Shown piece by piece: positions 9,643-20,874 of a stretch of 64,000 nt of DNA. Under the pieces are notes generated by a model, which worked only from the letters and a program-made list of their open reading frames with translations, did not search any database and was not told the DNA's origin. Position numbers and translations under genes: made by a program. This stretch comes from Martinezella hainanensis (GTDB lineage Bacteria; Pseudomonadota; Alphaproteobacteria; Rhizobiales; Rhizobiaceae): NCBI RefSeq assembly GCF_900094555.1, contig NZ_FMAC01000008.1, forward strand, positions 213,485 through 277,484, written 5' to 3'. Position 1 is the first letter of the stretch. Each line of letters begins with the position of its first letter.

Positions 9643-12554
9643 GCGGCGGAACCGGCTTTCTTCTCAGTGTCTGACTTTTCGACGGCGACGCCGCGCGTGG
9701 CGGCAGGCGCGATGATGCCCGACGGCATGCGCTCGCGCATTTCATCCTCCTCGCCGGCCATGACAGCCTTCAGGCGCGCGGTGATATAGGCTCGCCTGTT
9801 CTCGTTGGAAATCTTCTGGCCCACCAGGTCGGCGACATAGAAGGTATCGATGACCTTTTCGCCGAAGGTGGTGATGCGGGCCGACTGGATATCGAGCGAC
9901 AGGTCCGAAAGAACGGCCGTGATTTCCGACAGGAGGCCGGGGCGGTCGAGGCATTCGACCTCGATGACCGTGAACTTGTTGGAGAGGCTGTTGGTGATGA
10001 TGACAGACGGCGGAATGACGAAGGCCTTGTTCTTGCGGCGGTTCTTCGTGCGTGTCGCGATGACCTCCGGCAGCCGTTTGCGGCCGGCCAGCACGTCCTC
10101 GATCATCTTGCCGATGGTGCCGGCACGGCGCAGCTCGTCGGCATCGTCAGGGAATTCGCGACTGACATGGATGGTGTCGAGCGCTCGGCCGTCCGACGTC
10201 GTGAAGATTTGCGCATCCGCGATATTGGCGCCGGCAGCGGCGCAGGCGCCGGCGATCACGGTCAAAAGACGCGGATGGTCGGGCGATAGAACGGTAATCT
10301 CGGTGATGGCATGGAAGCTGTCGGTGCGCACCATGGTGGCAAGCACCTTGCCGGCCTTGTCAGATTCACGCATGAACTGCGTATGGCGAATCTGATCCTC
10401 CAGCGGTACGGACAGCAGATAGGGCTGATAGTGCAGCTTGACGTAGGCCTTGCGTTCCTTCGGGTTCCAGTCTGCCAGCGCCCGTTCCAACGCTTCGGCC
10501 GCGGCTTCCGCCCGCTCCTTGCGGGACACTTCGGAGAAACCGCCTGACAGCAGCAGCTCGGTTTCATAATAGAGCGTGCGCAGCAGCTGGCCTTTCCAGC
10601 CGTTCCACACACCGGGGCCGACGGCGCGGATGTCGCAAACCGTCAGGATCAGCAGCATCTTCAGCCGGTCGAGCGACTGCACCCGATCGGCGAAATCGAT
10701 GATGGTCTTGCGGTCCGTGAGGTCGCGCGTCTGGGCGACCATCGACATGGTCAGGTGTTCGGCGATCAGCCAGACGACGAGCTCCGTCTGCTTCGGCGAC
10801 AAGCCGAAGCGCGGGCAAAGCTTGCGCGCTACCTTGGCGCCGGCTTCCGAGTGATCCTCCTCGCGGCCCTTGGCAATATCGTGCAGGAGCACGGCGACAT
10901 AGAGCGCGTCGCGATCCTCGATATTGGGCATCAGCTTGTTGGTCAGCGGATGGATATCCTCTGCCTTGCCCTTGTCGATCTCCGACAGCACCTCGACGGC
11001 GCGGATCAGATGCTCGTCCACCGTATAGTGGTGATACATGTTGAACTGCATCATCGAGACGATCTTGCCGAATTCCGGAATGAAGCGACCGAGCACGCCG
11101 GCCTCATTCATGCGGCGCAGGATCAACGCGGGATCGCGTTTGGAAGTAAGGATCGCCAGGAACAGGCGGTTCGCTTCTTCATTCTCGCGCAGATCGTTAT
11201 CGATGAGGTTCAGGGAGCGAGTGACGCGCTTCAGGGCATCCGGATGGAATTCCAGGCCGTTAATGTCAGCGACAAAGAACAGCCGGATGAGGCTGACCGG
11301 ATCGCGCTTGAACACATCCGGATTGGCAAGCGCGATGCGGCCGCGATCCTCGACGAATTCGACGGTGCCGGCGATCTTGCGCGAGCGATTGGCAAAGCGG
11401 CTGATGACACCGGTCAAGCCCGGCGTCGCCTTTGCCTGCTGGTCTTCCAGTGCGGCGCAGAGAATGCGGGTGAGATCGCCGACATCCTTGGCGACGAGGA
11501 AATAGTGCTTCATGAAGCGCTCGACCGCCGAAAGGCCAGGGCGGGCGTGATAATCGAGAGCTGCAGCGATATCACGCTGGATATCGAAGGAGAGCCGCTC
11601 TTCCGCCTTGCCGGTCAGGAAATGCATGTGGCAGCGCACGGCCCAGAGGAAATCCTCCGCCTTCTCGAAGAGGCGGTATTCCTGTTTCGAGAGTACGCCG
11701 AGCTTCACCAGCTCGGCCGGATCGCGGACGTGATAGTAATATTTCGAAATCCAGAAGAGCGTGTGCAGGTCGCGCAGGCCGCCCTTGCCCTCCTTGACGT
11801 TCGGCTCGACCAAATAGCGGGTATCGCCTGCCTTGCGGTGGCGCTCATCGCGCTCGGCGAGCTTGGCGGCGATGAATTCCGGGCCAGTATTGGTGACGAT
11901 TTCCTTGTCGAATCGCGCCTGCAACTCGCGCTCCAGCGGAGCGTTGCCGCAGATATAGCGGGTTTCGAGAACCGCGGTGCGCACCGTCATGTCGGACTTG
12001 GCCTGACGGATGCATTCCTCGACCGTGCGCGTAGCGTGGCCGACTTTGAAGCCCATGTCCCAGAGCATATAGAGAATGAACTCGACAGCCTTGTGGGTCT
12101 CGCTCTCAGGCTTCGGCTGGAAGAGGAAGAGAAGGTCGATATCGGAGCCCGGCGCCAGTGTATCGCGGCCGTAACCGCCGACGGCCGTGACGGAGAAGGC
12201 GTCCGCCTGTTTCGGATAAACGTGATGAACGGTGAAATCGTAGAGGACAGTGATGATCTGATCCTGCAGCCAGGAAATCCGGTGCGCACAATCGAGCCCG
12301 CTGCCATCGACGGCCAGAGACTTCCGTGCCTCTTCGCGCCCTTCCTGGCTCACCCTTTTGAGCACCGCCAGCAGAGCGGAACGCTCCTCATTCTTGTCCA
12401 GGCCGCGTTTGGCGAGCGCCTCGCACTCCGCCCTCAGCGCGGGCACATCGAGAATGGTCGAAAAATCGATATGATGCGTTTCCATGCTCTGCCGATCGGC
12501 TTTCTCTTCGCTGACCACGACCCGTTGCCGGCGCGCCCGTCTTTTCGTCTGCAT
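9639..12554 (-). CDS. glnD: bifunctional PII uridylyltransferase / uridylyl-removing enzyme GlnD
   Basis: GlnD senses glutamine and modifies or demodifies PII proteins, linking nitrogen status to GlnA and NtrBC. The 971-residue protein shows the nucleotidyltransferase motif [18 protein letters not shown] near residue 125, an HD hydrolase domain ([15 protein letters not shown]) in the middle, and two C-terminal ACT domains. The start used has an arginine-rich leader; a second ATG at 12483-12485 (METHHIDFS) lacks a convincing ribosome-binding site but could be correct. The order mutS, small ORF, glnD, murJ is typical of Rhizobiaceae. With ptsN and rpoN also present in the window, several nitrogen-control genes cluster here. 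Confidence 0.96.
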   Translation of the reverse strand: MQTKRRARRQRVVVSEEKADRQSMETHHIDFSTILDVPALRAECEALAKRGLDKNEERSALLAVLKRVSQEGREEARKSLAVDGSGLDCAHRISWLQDQIITVLYDFTVHHVYPKQADAFSVTAVGGYGRDTLAPGSDIDLLFLFQPKPESETHKAVEFILYMLWDMGFKVGHATRTVEECIRQAKSDMTVRTAVLETRYICGNAPLERELQARFDKEIVTNTGPEFIAAKLAERDERHRKAGDTRYLVEPNVKEGKGGLRDLHTLFWISKYYYHVRDPAELVKLGVLSKQEYRLFEKAEDFLWAVRCHMHFLTGKAEERLSFDIQRDIAAALDYHARPGLSAVERFMKHYFLVAKDVGDLTRILCAALEDQQAKATPGLTGVISRFANRSRKIAGTVEFVEDRGRIALANPDVFKRDPVSLIRLFFVADINGLEFHPDALKRVTRSLNLIDNDLRENEEANRLFLAILTSKRDPALILRRMNEAGVLGRFIPEFGKIVSMMQFNMYHHYTVDEHLIRAVEVLSEIDKGKAEDIHPLTNKLMPNIEDRDALYVAVLLHDIAKGREEDHSEAGAKVARKLCPRFGLSPKQTELVVWLIAEHLTMSMVAQTRDLTDRKTIIDFADRVQSLDRLKMLLILTVCDIRAVGPGVWNGWKGQLLRTLYYETELLLSGGFSEVSRKERAEAAAEALERALADWNPKERKAYVKLHYQPYLLSVPLEDQIRHTQFMRESDKAGKVLATMVRTDSFHAITEITVLSPDHPRLLTVIAGACAAAGANIADAQIFTTSDGRALDTIHVSREFPDDADELRRAGTIGKMIEDVLAGRKRLPEVIATRTKNRRKNKAFVIPPSVIITNSLSNKFTVIEVECLDRPGLLSEITAVLSDLSLDIQSARITTFGEKVIDTFYVADLVGQKISNENRRAYITARLKAVMAGEEDEMRERMPSGIIAPAATRGVAVEKSDTEKKAGSAA

Positions 12555-12704
12555 GCGCTATAGCCTCTTTGGCCGGCGATTGACACAGGCATTCTACGCC
12601 CCGGGTTTCTTGAGAGTAACCTGTATGGAATCGACGATCCCTATGGTTTCTACCGGGCCAAAGTTGACGAAGCGTGACGGCAATCGACGCAGAAACCGGC
12701 AGTT

Positions 12705-13001
12705 TTAGGGCCTGGCCGGCTCGAGCGACCGTCTGAGCTCGTTCAGACTATATAATATGTTTCGCGACTGGGCGCCGATCTGCGTCACCATTTCGCGCTC
12801 GCATTCCCAATAGCCGGCCTTGGCGATCTTCGAACAGATGTCGGAAATGCGGCTACAGGACAAGGTGATATCGAGCAGGCCACGATCGGATTCACAATCC
12901 GGGGGCTCGCCCTCGCCACAGATCTTGCCGCGCGCGGCGATCGGAGAGAAGCGCTCACCCAGAAAGCGGACTTCGGCGAGAAGAACTTCGAGATACATCA
13001 T
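12705..13001 (-). CDS. conserved-looking small protein of unknown function
   Basis: A 98-residue protein between mutS and glnD, preceded by AAGGA six bases before the ATG pair. I do not recognise a family. It contains five cysteines (C28, C36, C49, C56, C67), an N-terminal helix-like segment (EVLLAEVRFLGERF) and a C-terminal helix rich in leucine and arginine. It has no signal peptide or membrane segment, so it is probably cytoplasmic. Its ribosome-binding site, strand, and fit between two genes on the same strand argue that it is real. The cysteines could bind a metal or form disulfides, but no CxxC pair is present. Confidence 0.62.
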   Translation of the reverse strand: MMYLEVLLAEVRFLGERFSPIAARGKICGEGEPPDCESDRGLLDITLSCSRISDICSKIAKAGYWECEREMVTQIGAQSRNILYSLNELRRSLEPARP

Positions 13002-13026
13002 GTTGTCCTTGGAATATCGCCTATGG

Positions 13027-15768
13027 TCAGCCGGTCTTGGTAAGCGTTTTCTTCAGTTCATAGAGCACGTCAAGAGCGGCACGCGGCGTCAGGTCATCGA
13101 GGTCAAGCGTTTTCAGCCGTTCCTCGACCTTGGACGGTTCCCGCCTCCCGACCGCTTCCTCCCGACGAACAGCCACCTGGAAGAGAGGCAGATCATCGAT
13201 GAGCTGGCTTGCCGGATTCTTGCGGTCCGCATCTTCGAGCCGCGTCAAAACGTCGCGGGCGCGCGCCACCACGGAAGCCGGAAGGCCGGCGAGACGCGCG
13301 ACCTGGATACCATAGGAACGATCGGCAGCCCCCGGCCCGACCTCATGCAGGAAGATGACGTCGCCATCCCATTCCTTGACGCGCATGGTGGCATTGGAGA
13401 GCCGGCCAAGCTTTTCCGACAGGACGGTCAGCTCATGGAAATGCGTGGCAAAGAGGCCGCGGCATCGGTTGGCTTCGTGCAGATGCTCGACGGCGGCCCA
13501 GGCGATGGAAAGGCCGTCGAAGGTCGCGGTACCGCGACCGATCTCATCGAGGATGACGAGGGAACGCTCTGTCGCCTGATTGAGGATCGCCGCCGTCTCG
13601 ACCATCTCGACCATGAAGGTCGAACGTCCCCGCGCCAGATCGTCGGAAGCGCCGACGCGCGAGAAGAGCCGGTCGACGATGCCGATATGGGCTGACGCGG
13701 CAGGCACGAAGGAGCCCATCTGCGCGAGGATGGCGATCAGCGCGTTCTGGCGCAGGAAGGTGGACTTACCGCCCATGTTCGGGCCGGTCAGTAGCCAGAT
13801 GGCGCCGTCCTTGCCGTCGGACTTCGGCGAGAGATCGCAATTGTTGGCGACAAACGGGCCACCCGCCTGACGGCGCAGCGCCTGTTCGACGACCGGATGG
13901 CGGCCGCCTTCGATGGCGAACATGCGGCTGCCATCGACGACAGGCCGGCAATAGGCCTGCTCCTCGGCAAGCAGGGCAAGCCCAGCGGCGACATCGATCA
14001 CCGACAGCGCACGGGCGCCGGCCTTGATCGCTTCGGCAGCGGCGACCACAGCTGCGACCATGCGGTCGAAGGCCTCCAGCTCAATCGCCAGCGCCTTGTC
14101 GGCGGCATTGGCGATGCGGCTTTCGAGATCGGCAAGTTCGGTCGTGGTAAACCGCATGGCGTTCGCCATGGTCTGACGATGGATGAAACGCGCCTTGGCC
14201 TCGCTCGTATCGGTCATCGGGCCGGCGTTGCCGGCGGTAACCTCGATGAAATAACCGAGCACATTGTTGTGCTTGATCTTCAGCGACTTGATGCCGGTTT
14301 CCTCGGCATATTGCAGCTGCAGGCCGGCGATGACGCGGCGGGACTGGTCGCGCAATGCCCGCACTTCGTCCAGCTCGGTATTCGCCCCTTCCCTCAGGAA
14401 ACCGCCATCGCGCTTCAGCAGCGGCAACTCATCGGCAAGGGTAGCCGCAAGCACCGCTTCGAGATCGGCAGGCAAGGCGCTGAGTCCGGCGAGTGCGGCC
14501 TTCAGCTCCTCCGGCAGAAGTGCTGCGCCGAGCATGCGTGCAACATCAGTCGCAGCCGCCAGCCCTTGGCGGATCGCCCAGAGATCGCGCGGCCCGCCAC
14601 GGTCGAGCGCCAGGCGTGACAGGGCACGCGGCATGTCAGGCACATGCTTCAGCGCCGCGCGCAGGTCGCTTGAAAGCGACGGCTCGTCAGCCAGGAAGCC
14701 GATCGAATGCAGCCGCTCGTTGATGCGCTGGGGGTCGGTCAACGGCGACATCAGCCTTTCGGCAAGAAGCCGGGCTCCACCGCCGGTCACAGTGCGATCG
14801 ATCGCTTTCAGCAGCGAACCGTTGCGATCGCCGGAGAGCGTGCGCACCAGCTCGAGATTGGCGCGGGTGGCGGGGTCGATGAAGAGAGTCGAGGCGCCGC
14901 TTTCGCGCTCCGGCAGGCCGAGCGGCGGACGCTCGGCAAGCTGGGTCTTCTCGACATAGGCGATGGCGGCGGCGGCGGCGGCCAGTTCGGCGCGGCTGAA
15001 GGTGCCGAAACCATCCAGCGTCGAGACGCCGAAATAGCGGGTGATGCGTCCCTCGGCGCTGGCGCTGTCGAACAGCACGGCCGGCTGAGGAACCGCCGTG
15101 CGGCCAAGGATATCAAAGACCGGCTTCAATTCCGGATCATGGAACATCGTATCCGGCAGGATCAGCTCTCTCGGATCGATACGCAGGATATCGGCGAGCA
15201 ATCGCGAAGCTTCCGTCTCGGCAAGGCGAAAGACACCTGTTGAGATATCGATCCAGGCGAGCGCCAGCTGCGGCTCGGCACCGCCGCGAATGCGGGTGAG
15301 AGCCATCAGATAGTTGGATTCCGAAGGCGAGAGCAGCTTTTCCTCGGTGATCGTGCCCGGCGTCACCAGGCGCACGACGTCGCGGCGCACCACCGATTTG
15401 CCGCCGCGCTTCTTGGCTTCGGCCGGATCTTCCACCTGCTCGCACACGGCGACGCGGAAGCCAAGCGCGATCAGCTTCTGCAGATAGTCATCGGCGGCAT
15501 GAACGGGCACGCCGCACATGGGGATATCCTGCCCCATGTGCTGGCCGCGCTTCGTCAGCGTGATGCCGAGGGCGCGCGAAGCATCGATGGCGTCTTCGAA
15601 GAACAGTTCGTAGAAGTCGCCCATGCGGTAGAACAGCAGCGAACCCGGATTGTTCGCTTTGATCTCGATATATTGCTCCATCATCGGAGTGGCCGAGGCG
15701 CGGCTTTCCTCCGAGGCAAGCTCGGCGGCCGAGAAGGCATCGATGCTGGCGTTAATACGTTCGTTCAC
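13027..15768 (-). CDS. mutS: DNA mismatch repair ATPase MutS
   Basis: MutS recognises mismatches and starts methyl-independent or MutL-dependent repair. The 913-residue protein has the mismatch-binding N-terminal domain ([22 protein letters not shown], with the Phe-x-Glu-type wedge region FYE), core and lever domains, and the ATPase with Walker [14 protein letters not shown] near residue 660, and [12 protein letters not shown] further on. The start chosen is a GTG without a visible Shine-Dalgarno sequence (the bases before it read CACCTCC); family members usually begin some 25-30 residues before the MMEQYIEIK block, which supports it. It is divergent from tme. Confidence 0.95.
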   Translation of the reverse strand: MNERINASIDAFSAAELASEESRASATPMMEQYIEIKANNPGSLLFYRMGDFYELFFEDAIDASRALGITLTKRGQHMGQDIPMCGVPVHAADDYLQKLIALGFRVAVCEQVEDPAEAKKRGGKSVVRRDVVRLVTPGTITEEKLLSPSESNYLMALTRIRGGAEPQLALAWIDISTGVFRLAETEASRLLADILRIDPRELILPDTMFHDPELKPVFDILGRTAVPQPAVLFDSASAEGRITRYFGVSTLDGFGTFSRAELAAAAAAIAYVEKTQLAERPPLGLPERESGASTLFIDPATRANLELVRTLSGDRNGSLLKAIDRTVTGGGARLLAERLMSPLTDPQRINERLHSIGFLADEPSLSSDLRAALKHVPDMPRALSRLALDRGGPRDLWAIRQGLAAATDVARMLGAALLPEELKAALAGLSALPADLEAVLAATLADELPLLKRDGGFLREGANTELDEVRALRDQSRRVIAGLQLQYAEETGIKSLKIKHNNVLGYFIEVTAGNAGPMTDTSEAKARFIHRQTMANAMRFTTTELADLESRIANAADKALAIELEAFDRMVAAVVAAAEAIKAGARALSVIDVAAGLALLAEEQAYCRPVVDGSRMFAIEGGRHPVVEQALRRQAGGPFVANNCDLSPKSDGKDGAIWLLTGPNMGGKSTFLRQNALIAILAQMGSFVPAASAHIGIVDRLFSRVGASDDLARGRSTFMVEMVETAAILNQATERSLVILDEIGRGTATFDGLSIAWAAVEHLHEANRCRGLFATHFHELTVLSEKLGRLSNATMRVKEWDGDVIFLHEVGPGAADRSYGIQVARLAGLPASVVARARDVLTRLEDADRKNPASQLIDDLPLFQVAVRREEAVGRREPSKVEERLKTLDLDDLTPRAALDVLYELKKTLTKTG

Positions 15769-15881
15769 GGAGGTGCAGTTTTTCCAAAAAAATGAGGTGC
15801 CACCCTACCCGCGCGCCGCTATAGAAGACAACAGCTATCGGGCAAGAGGGACCGGTCGCCCACAGGAGGTTTGGAGGAACA

Positions 15882-18170
15882 ATGGCAGACAGCAAGAGCA
15901 AGTCGCGTCCGGGAACGGGGATCACCGATCAGGAAGCACTGGACTTCCACAAAAACGGCCGCCCCGGCAAGCTTGAGATCAACCCGACCAAGCCGATGGC
16001 GACCCAGCGCGATCTTTCCCTTGCCTATTCGCCAGGCGTCGCCGTTCCCGTGAAGGCGATCGCGGCCGATCCGGCTACCGCCTATGATTATACATCGCGC
16101 GGCAACATGGTCGCCGTCATCTCCAACGGCACGGCCATTCTCGGCCTCGGCAATCTCGGGGCTCTCGCCTCCAAGCCGGTCATGGAAGGCAAATCGGTCC
16201 TCTTCAAGCGCTTCGCCGACGTCGATTCGATCGACCTTGAGATCGACACCGAGAATGTCGATGAATTCATCAATTGCGTGCGCTATCTCGGCCCCTCCTT
16301 CGGCGGCATCAATCTGGAAGACATCAAGGCTCCGGACTGCTTCATCATCGAACAGCGGCTGCGCGAGCTGATGGATATTCCCGTCTTCCATGACGACCAG
16401 CATGGCACCGCCATCATCGCCGCCGCCGGCCTCATCAATGCGCTGGAGCTGACCGGCCGCGACCTCAAGACCACCAAGCTGGTCTGCAACGGCGCAGGTG
16501 CTGCGGCCATCGCCTGCATCGAACTGATCAAGGCCATGGGCTTCAACCCGGAAAACATCGTCCTTTGCGATACCAAGGGCGTGATCTACCAGGGCCGCAG
16601 CGAAGGCATGAACCAGTGGAAGTCGGCGCATGCGGTCAAGACAGACAAGCGCACGCTGGCCGAAGCGATGAAGGGCGCCGATGTCGTATTCGGCCTGTCG
16701 CAGAAGGATGCCTTCTCGGAAGACATGATCCGCTCCTTGGCGGACAAGCCGATCATCTTCGCCATGGCCAACCCCGATCCGGAAATCACGCCGGAGGAAG
16801 TCGCCCGCATCCGCGACGACGCCATCATGGCGACCGGGCGCTCGGACTATCCGAACCAGGTCAACAACGTCCTCGGTTTCCCTTACATCTTCCGCGGCGC
16901 GCTCGACGTGCGCGCCACCACCATCAATGACGAGATGAAAATCGCTGCCGTCAACGCGCTGGCGAGCCTGGCGCGTGAGGACGTGCCCGATGATGTCGTC
17001 GCCGCCTATCAGGGCGCAAGACCGCGCTTTGGTGCGCAGTATATCATCCCCGTGCCGTTTGACCCGCGGCTCATCTCGGCCATTCCGGTGGCTGTCGCCA
17101 AGGCGGCGATCGAAAGCGGCGTCGCACGCCGCGAGATGCCCGACATGGCCGCGTATGCGCGCGAACTCTCAGCCCGGCGCGATCCGATCGCCTCGACGCT
17201 GGCACAGCTCTATGAGCGCGTGCGCCGGCATCAGAAGCGCATCGTCTTTGCCGAGGCGGAAGAAGAACAGGTCATGCGCGCAGCCCTCTCCTACGCCAAT
17301 CAGGGGCTTGGCACGGCCATCCTGCTCGGCCGCGAGGATCTGATCGAAGCCACGGCCGAGCGTGCTGGCATCGATCTCAATCGCCCGGGTCTCGAGATCG
17401 TCAACGCCCGCATCTCGAAGCGGGGCGATGCCTATATCGACTACCTCTATGCCCGCCTGCAGCGCCAGGGCTACCTGCATCGCGACGTGACGCGCCTGAT
17501 CCATAACGACCGCAATCACTTCGCCGCCTGCATGGTGGCGCTGGGCGACGCGGATGGCATGGTGACGGGCGTTACCCGCAACTACTCGACGGCGCTCGGC
17601 GACGTGCGCCGCTGCATCGACGCCAAGCCGGGGCATCGGGTCATCGGCATATCGATCGTGCTTGCACGCGGACGGACCGTCTTCGTTGCCGATACCGCCG
17701 TGCATGACATGCCGACCTCCGAAGAACTCGCCGATATCGCCGAGGAAGCCGCCGGCTTTGCCCGCCGCATGGGTTACGAGCCGCGCGTCGCCATGCTCGC
17801 CTACTCCACCTTCGGCCACCCCTCCGGCGAACGCTCGGAGCGGGTGCGCGAAGCCGTCAGCATCCTCGACAAGCGCCATTTGAACTTCGAGTTCGATGGC
17901 GAAATGGCAGCCGATGTGGCGCTCAACCGCAAGATCATGGAGAGCCTCTATCCCTTCTCGCGGCTGTCCGGACCGGCAAATGTACTCGTCATGCCCGCAT
18001 TCCACTCGGCGGCGATCTCCACCAAGATGCTGCAGGAGCTTGGCGGCTCCACGGTGATCGGGCCGCTGCTCGTCGGCCTCGACAAGCCGGTGCAGATCAC
18101 CTCGATGGGCGCCAAGGATTCCGATATCGTCAACATGGCCGCCATCGCGGCCTATGGTGCGGGGTCCTGA
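15882..18170 (+). CDS. tme: NADP-dependent malic enzyme with C-terminal phosphotransacetylase-like domain
   Basis: Converts malate to pyruvate and CO2 with NADP reduction. The 762-residue protein has a malic-enzyme N-terminal half (DLSLAYSPGVAVPVKAI; NGTAILGLGNLG; VFHDDQHGTAI; NAD(P)-fold VCNGAGAAAIACIELI) and, after about residue 440, a phosphotransacetylase-like domain that in rhizobial enzymes is not known to be catalytic but affects oligomer and allosteric state. The ATG follows GGAGG closely. In Sinorhizobium meliloti tme lies beside mutS, as here; dme, the NAD enzyme used in bacteroids, is elsewhere. The tme rather than dme label rests mainly on this neighbourhood. Confidence 0.9.
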   Translation: MADSKSKSRPGTGITDQEALDFHKNGRPGKLEINPTKPMATQRDLSLAYSPGVAVPVKAIAADPATAYDYTSRGNMVAVISNGTAILGLGNLGALASKPVMEGKSVLFKRFADVDSIDLEIDTENVDEFINCVRYLGPSFGGINLEDIKAPDCFIIEQRLRELMDIPVFHDDQHGTAIIAAAGLINALELTGRDLKTTKLVCNGAGAAAIACIELIKAMGFNPENIVLCDTKGVIYQGRSEGMNQWKSAHAVKTDKRTLAEAMKGADVVFGLSQKDAFSEDMIRSLADKPIIFAMANPDPEITPEEVARIRDDAIMATGRSDYPNQVNNVLGFPYIFRGALDVRATTINDEMKIAAVNALASLAREDVPDDVVAAYQGARPRFGAQYIIPVPFDPRLISAIPVAVAKAAIESGVARREMPDMAAYARELSARRDPIASTLAQLYERVRRHQKRIVFAEAEEEQVMRAALSYANQGLGTAILLGREDLIEATAERAGIDLNRPGLEIVNARISKRGDAYIDYLYARLQRQGYLHRDVTRLIHNDRNHFAACMVALGDADGMVTGVTRNYSTALGDVRRCIDAKPGHRVIGISIVLARGRTVFVADTAVHDMPTSEELADIAEEAAGFARRMGYEPRVAMLAYSTFGHPSGERSERVREAVSILDKRHLNFEFDGEMAADVALNRKIMESLYPFSRLSGPANVLVMPAFHSAAISTKMLQELGGSTVIGPLLVGLDKPVQITSMGAKDSDIVNMAAIAAYGAGS

Positions 18171-18247
18171 TCACTACGCCTGAAGGCGGAGCCCGCGACC
18201 GAACAAAGGTAATGGGCTGCCGCGTCAATTGGGTGTAAACTCAAGGG

Positions 18248-19657
18248 ATGAGTGAAGCCCAGGTCCTGTTTGGGGTGCTGCGCCATTCCGCGCGGCCTGA
18301 CATCGTCGATGCTATCGAGCGGCTCGTCCTTGAGGCACCCGACCGCAAGCTCAACCGTGTGAATGCGCTTGCCTTCGCGGCAAGCCATGGCTTTGAGGAA
18401 GAGCAGACAGTCAACGCTTTCCTGCACGCCGCGCGCCTTGGCCTGTTCGAGATGTCGTGGAATGTTCTTTGCCCTGGCTGCGGTGGCGTGTTGGATGCCA
18501 ATACCTCACTGAAAACGGTGCAGAGCGAGACCTATACCTGCACGCTTTGCGCAGCCGGTTACGAGCCGACACTCGACGAGATGGTCGAAGTCACCTTCAC
18601 GGTCAGCCCACGCGTGCGCCATATCGAAGCGCACAATCCGCACGACCTGCCGCCGCTCGAATATTTCCGGCAGATCTATTGGGGCTCGGGTATCGACCTT
18701 CCCGACGAAGGCTACGAAGAGAAGGTGGATCAATTCGTCCTGGAATCCCTGGAACTGCCGCCCGGCGAGAAAGCGGTCATATCGCTTCAATTGCCGGCGG
18801 AATTTACCATCATCTTCGAGCCCGTCACGCATGCGGCGCAATTCCTCGACGTGAAGGGGGAGCCATCGAAGGAGCGACAAGCTCTCTCGCTCGTTTTCGA
18901 TCGCATGCACCGACACAGCGAGGCCATCGAATTGCGGCCCGGCCCCTTGCGCGTTCAAATGGAGAACCACACGGACCTTCGTGTTCTGCCATCGATCTGC
19001 CTAGCCAACGAAGCTCTTCACACGCTACTCGGACAACGCCGACCATTCCTGACCGCCAAGCAGCTGCTCTCCAACCAGACCTTTCGCGATATCTACCGGA
19101 CGGACACGATCGACATCGACCAGCGGCTGAAAATCACCAGCCTCACATTTCTGTTCACCGATCTGCGGGGTTCGACAGAATTATACGAAAGGGTCGGCGA
19201 TCTCGCGGCCTTCGATCTGGTCAAAACCCATTTCGGCATCCTGCATGAAATCGTAGCGGCGGAGGCGGGTGCGGTCGTCAAGACCATCGGCGATGCCGTC
19301 ATGGCCACCTTCCCGACGCCGGACCGGGCGCTGATTGCGGCGATGCGGATGCGCGAGGCCATGCTCAGCCTCAACAGTGAGCGAGGCAACGACGATCTTC
19401 TTCTGAAAATCGGCATCCACGAGGGGCCGTGTATCGCCGTGAGCCTGAACGAACGGCAGGATTATTTCGGGCAAACGGTCAATATCGCGTCCCGCGTCCA
19501 GCATCTCGCCACGTCGCGCGAAATATTCGCAACCAGCTCGGTGCTCGATCACCCCCGCGCCGCCGAACTGATGACAAGACGTGGCCTCACACCGCAATCG
19601 CATCATGTCGCGCTGCGCGGTATCACCGATGCGATCGATATCTTTGCGATCCCTTAG
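18248..19657 (+). CDS. class III adenylate/guanylate cyclase with N-terminal zinc-ribbon (DUF5939-like) region
   Basis: The C-terminal third is a class III nucleotide cyclase: FLFTDLRGSTELYERVGD holds the first metal aspartate, VKTIGDAVMATF the second plus a purine-contact lysine, and DYFGQTVNIASRVQ the transition-state Asn and Arg. The set looks complete and, with Lys and Asp at the base-contact positions, favours ATP. The N-terminal 300 residues hold a zinc-ribbon-like CPGCGG…CTLCAAG (C75, C78, C98, C101) in a region resembling DUF5939. No membrane segment is present, so the enzyme is cytosolic. The TAG stop is the first part of a repeat. The signal sensed is unknown. Confidence 0.85.
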   Translation: MSEAQVLFGVLRHSARPDIVDAIERLVLEAPDRKLNRVNALAFAASHGFEEEQTVNAFLHAARLGLFEMSWNVLCPGCGGVLDANTSLKTVQSETYTCTLCAAGYEPTLDEMVEVTFTVSPRVRHIEAHNPHDLPPLEYFRQIYWGSGIDLPDEGYEEKVDQFVLESLELPPGEKAVISLQLPAEFTIIFEPVTHAAQFLDVKGEPSKERQALSLVFDRMHRHSEAIELRPGPLRVQMENHTDLRVLPSICLANEALHTLLGQRRPFLTAKQLLSNQTFRDIYRTDTIDIDQRLKITSLTFLFTDLRGSTELYERVGDLAAFDLVKTHFGILHEIVAAEAGAVVKTIGDAVMATFPTPDRALIAAMRMREAMLSLNSERGNDDLLLKIGIHEGPCIAVSLNERQDYFGQTVNIASRVQHLATSREIFATSSVLDHPRAAELMTRRGLTPQSHHVALRGITDAIDIFAIP

Positions 19658-19758
19658 AGCGGCTCAGCTTTTCACGGAAGCTCCGAACCGTTCTATCTCT
19701 TTGTTTTCACGCAATTCCGGACGGAAAACCGCCACGCACTTTTCCTGGAATTGCGCTA
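19656..19758. repeat. TAGAGC-type dispersed repeat, copy 1
   Basis: Begins at the cyclase stop codon (TAGAGC) and ends GGAATTGCGCTA. Its core, ACGCAATTCCGGACGGAAAA followed by CCGCCACGCACTTTTCC, recurs with few changes at 47955-48004, 57257-57309 and 58755-58804. The ends form an imperfect inverted repeat. It separates the cyclase from the convergent olsB gene. Confidence 0.85.
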
Positions 19759-19764
19759 TATCCG

Positions 19765-20643
19765 TCAGCTGGCGAAGCGACCGGCATCCGCACCGTAATA
19801 ATTCACGTAGCGGTTGGAAATGCTGGCGATCGGTAGAACGATCAGAACGTCCGTCGTGTTGAAGGCCTGATCGACGACGGCAGTCGAGCCGACCATGGCG
19901 CCGAGACGCAGATAGCCCTTGATCAAGGGCGGCATCGCCATCAGTGCCTTCTTCGGATTGACGGCCTCGACCGGCATCAAGTCCATGTTGCGGGCAAGTG
20001 ACGGCAAGGCACCGACAGTCCACTCGTCCTTGGCAACGACGTTGTGATAGAGGAAGGACAGAGCCAGCGCGTGCTGTTCCGGCAGGACGCCCGGGAAAGA
20101 GGCGCAACCGATCATCGCGCCCATGCCGTGCTTCAGCGCATAGGCCCAATTGCCCTGCCACAGCAGCTCGACCGTACGCTTGTTGCGGTAGTCAGGCAGC
20201 ACGCAGGAGCGGCCGAGTTCCATGAAGCGCTTGTCGGGATGGCGGGCAAGCAGCGCGTCGATGTCGAATTCCGATGAGGAATAGAAGCCACCGTTCGCCA
20301 TGGCCACTTCCTGACGCAACAGGCGATAGGTCCCGACGATCTGGTCTTCCGGATCGCCTTCGAGCGAACGGTCCAGCACCAGAAGATGGTCGCAAATGTC
20401 GTCCCAGCTGTCGACATCACGCTGACGGCGCATGGCGTCGGCCGGCAATTGCGCGTTCATCTCCTCGACGAAAACGCGGTAGCGTACAGCCTGAGCGGCA
20501 TCGATTTCGCGCGCCGTGCGAGCAAGGCGCGTTTCGAGATTTCCGATGCGTCCGAGCACATCGCTGGCAACCGGCTCAACCGTTGCCTTTGAAGACTGAA
20601 CCATTTCGCCCTGAGCTTCGCGATTCAAGATTTCGATGGACAT
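19765..20643 (-). CDS. olsB: lyso-ornithine lipid synthase OlsB (3-hydroxyacyl-ACP-dependent N-acyltransferase)
   Basis: OlsB attaches a 3-hydroxy fatty acid to the alpha-amino group of ornithine, the first step of ornithine-lipid formation, important in rhizobia under phosphate limitation. The 292-residue protein is a GNAT-like acyltransferase with ARTAREIDAAQAVRYRVFVEE near the N-terminus, then LGRSCVLPDYRNKRTVELLW and CASFPGVLPEQHALALSFLY, all typical of OlsB. The ATG at 20641-20643 has GGGAG at good spacing; a longer frame to 20709 has none. It is convergent with the cyclase. No olsA-type neighbour is present within the adjoining genes. Confidence 0.93.
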   Translation of the reverse strand: MSIEILNREAQGEMVQSSKATVEPVASDVLGRIGNLETRLARTAREIDAAQAVRYRVFVEEMNAQLPADAMRRQRDVDSWDDICDHLLVLDRSLEGDPEDQIVGTYRLLRQEVAMANGGFYSSSEFDIDALLARHPDKRFMELGRSCVLPDYRNKRTVELLWQGNWAYALKHGMGAMIGCASFPGVLPEQHALALSFLYHNVVAKDEWTVGALPSLARNMDLMPVEAVNPKKALMAMPPLIKGYLRLGAMVGSTAVVDQAFNTTDVLIVLPIASISNRYVNYYGADAGRFAS

Positions 20644-20874
20644 GGCGATTCTCCCCCTGCGGGCCGATATAGCGCCATAAACCAAATTCGTGCGACAGGA
20701 AAGTGACACGCAGCTTCGCTAAAAGCAAGAACCGTGCCCATTGCAATTTTTCGAATGGACACGCCGTCCCCAACTTAGCAACAGCAATTGCCGTAAGTTG
20801 AGCCATATCGCCGACCTCTATCGGACATTGATGAGCCGGCTTTGCAATTTTCATCCGCAGATCGGGAATAGTTT

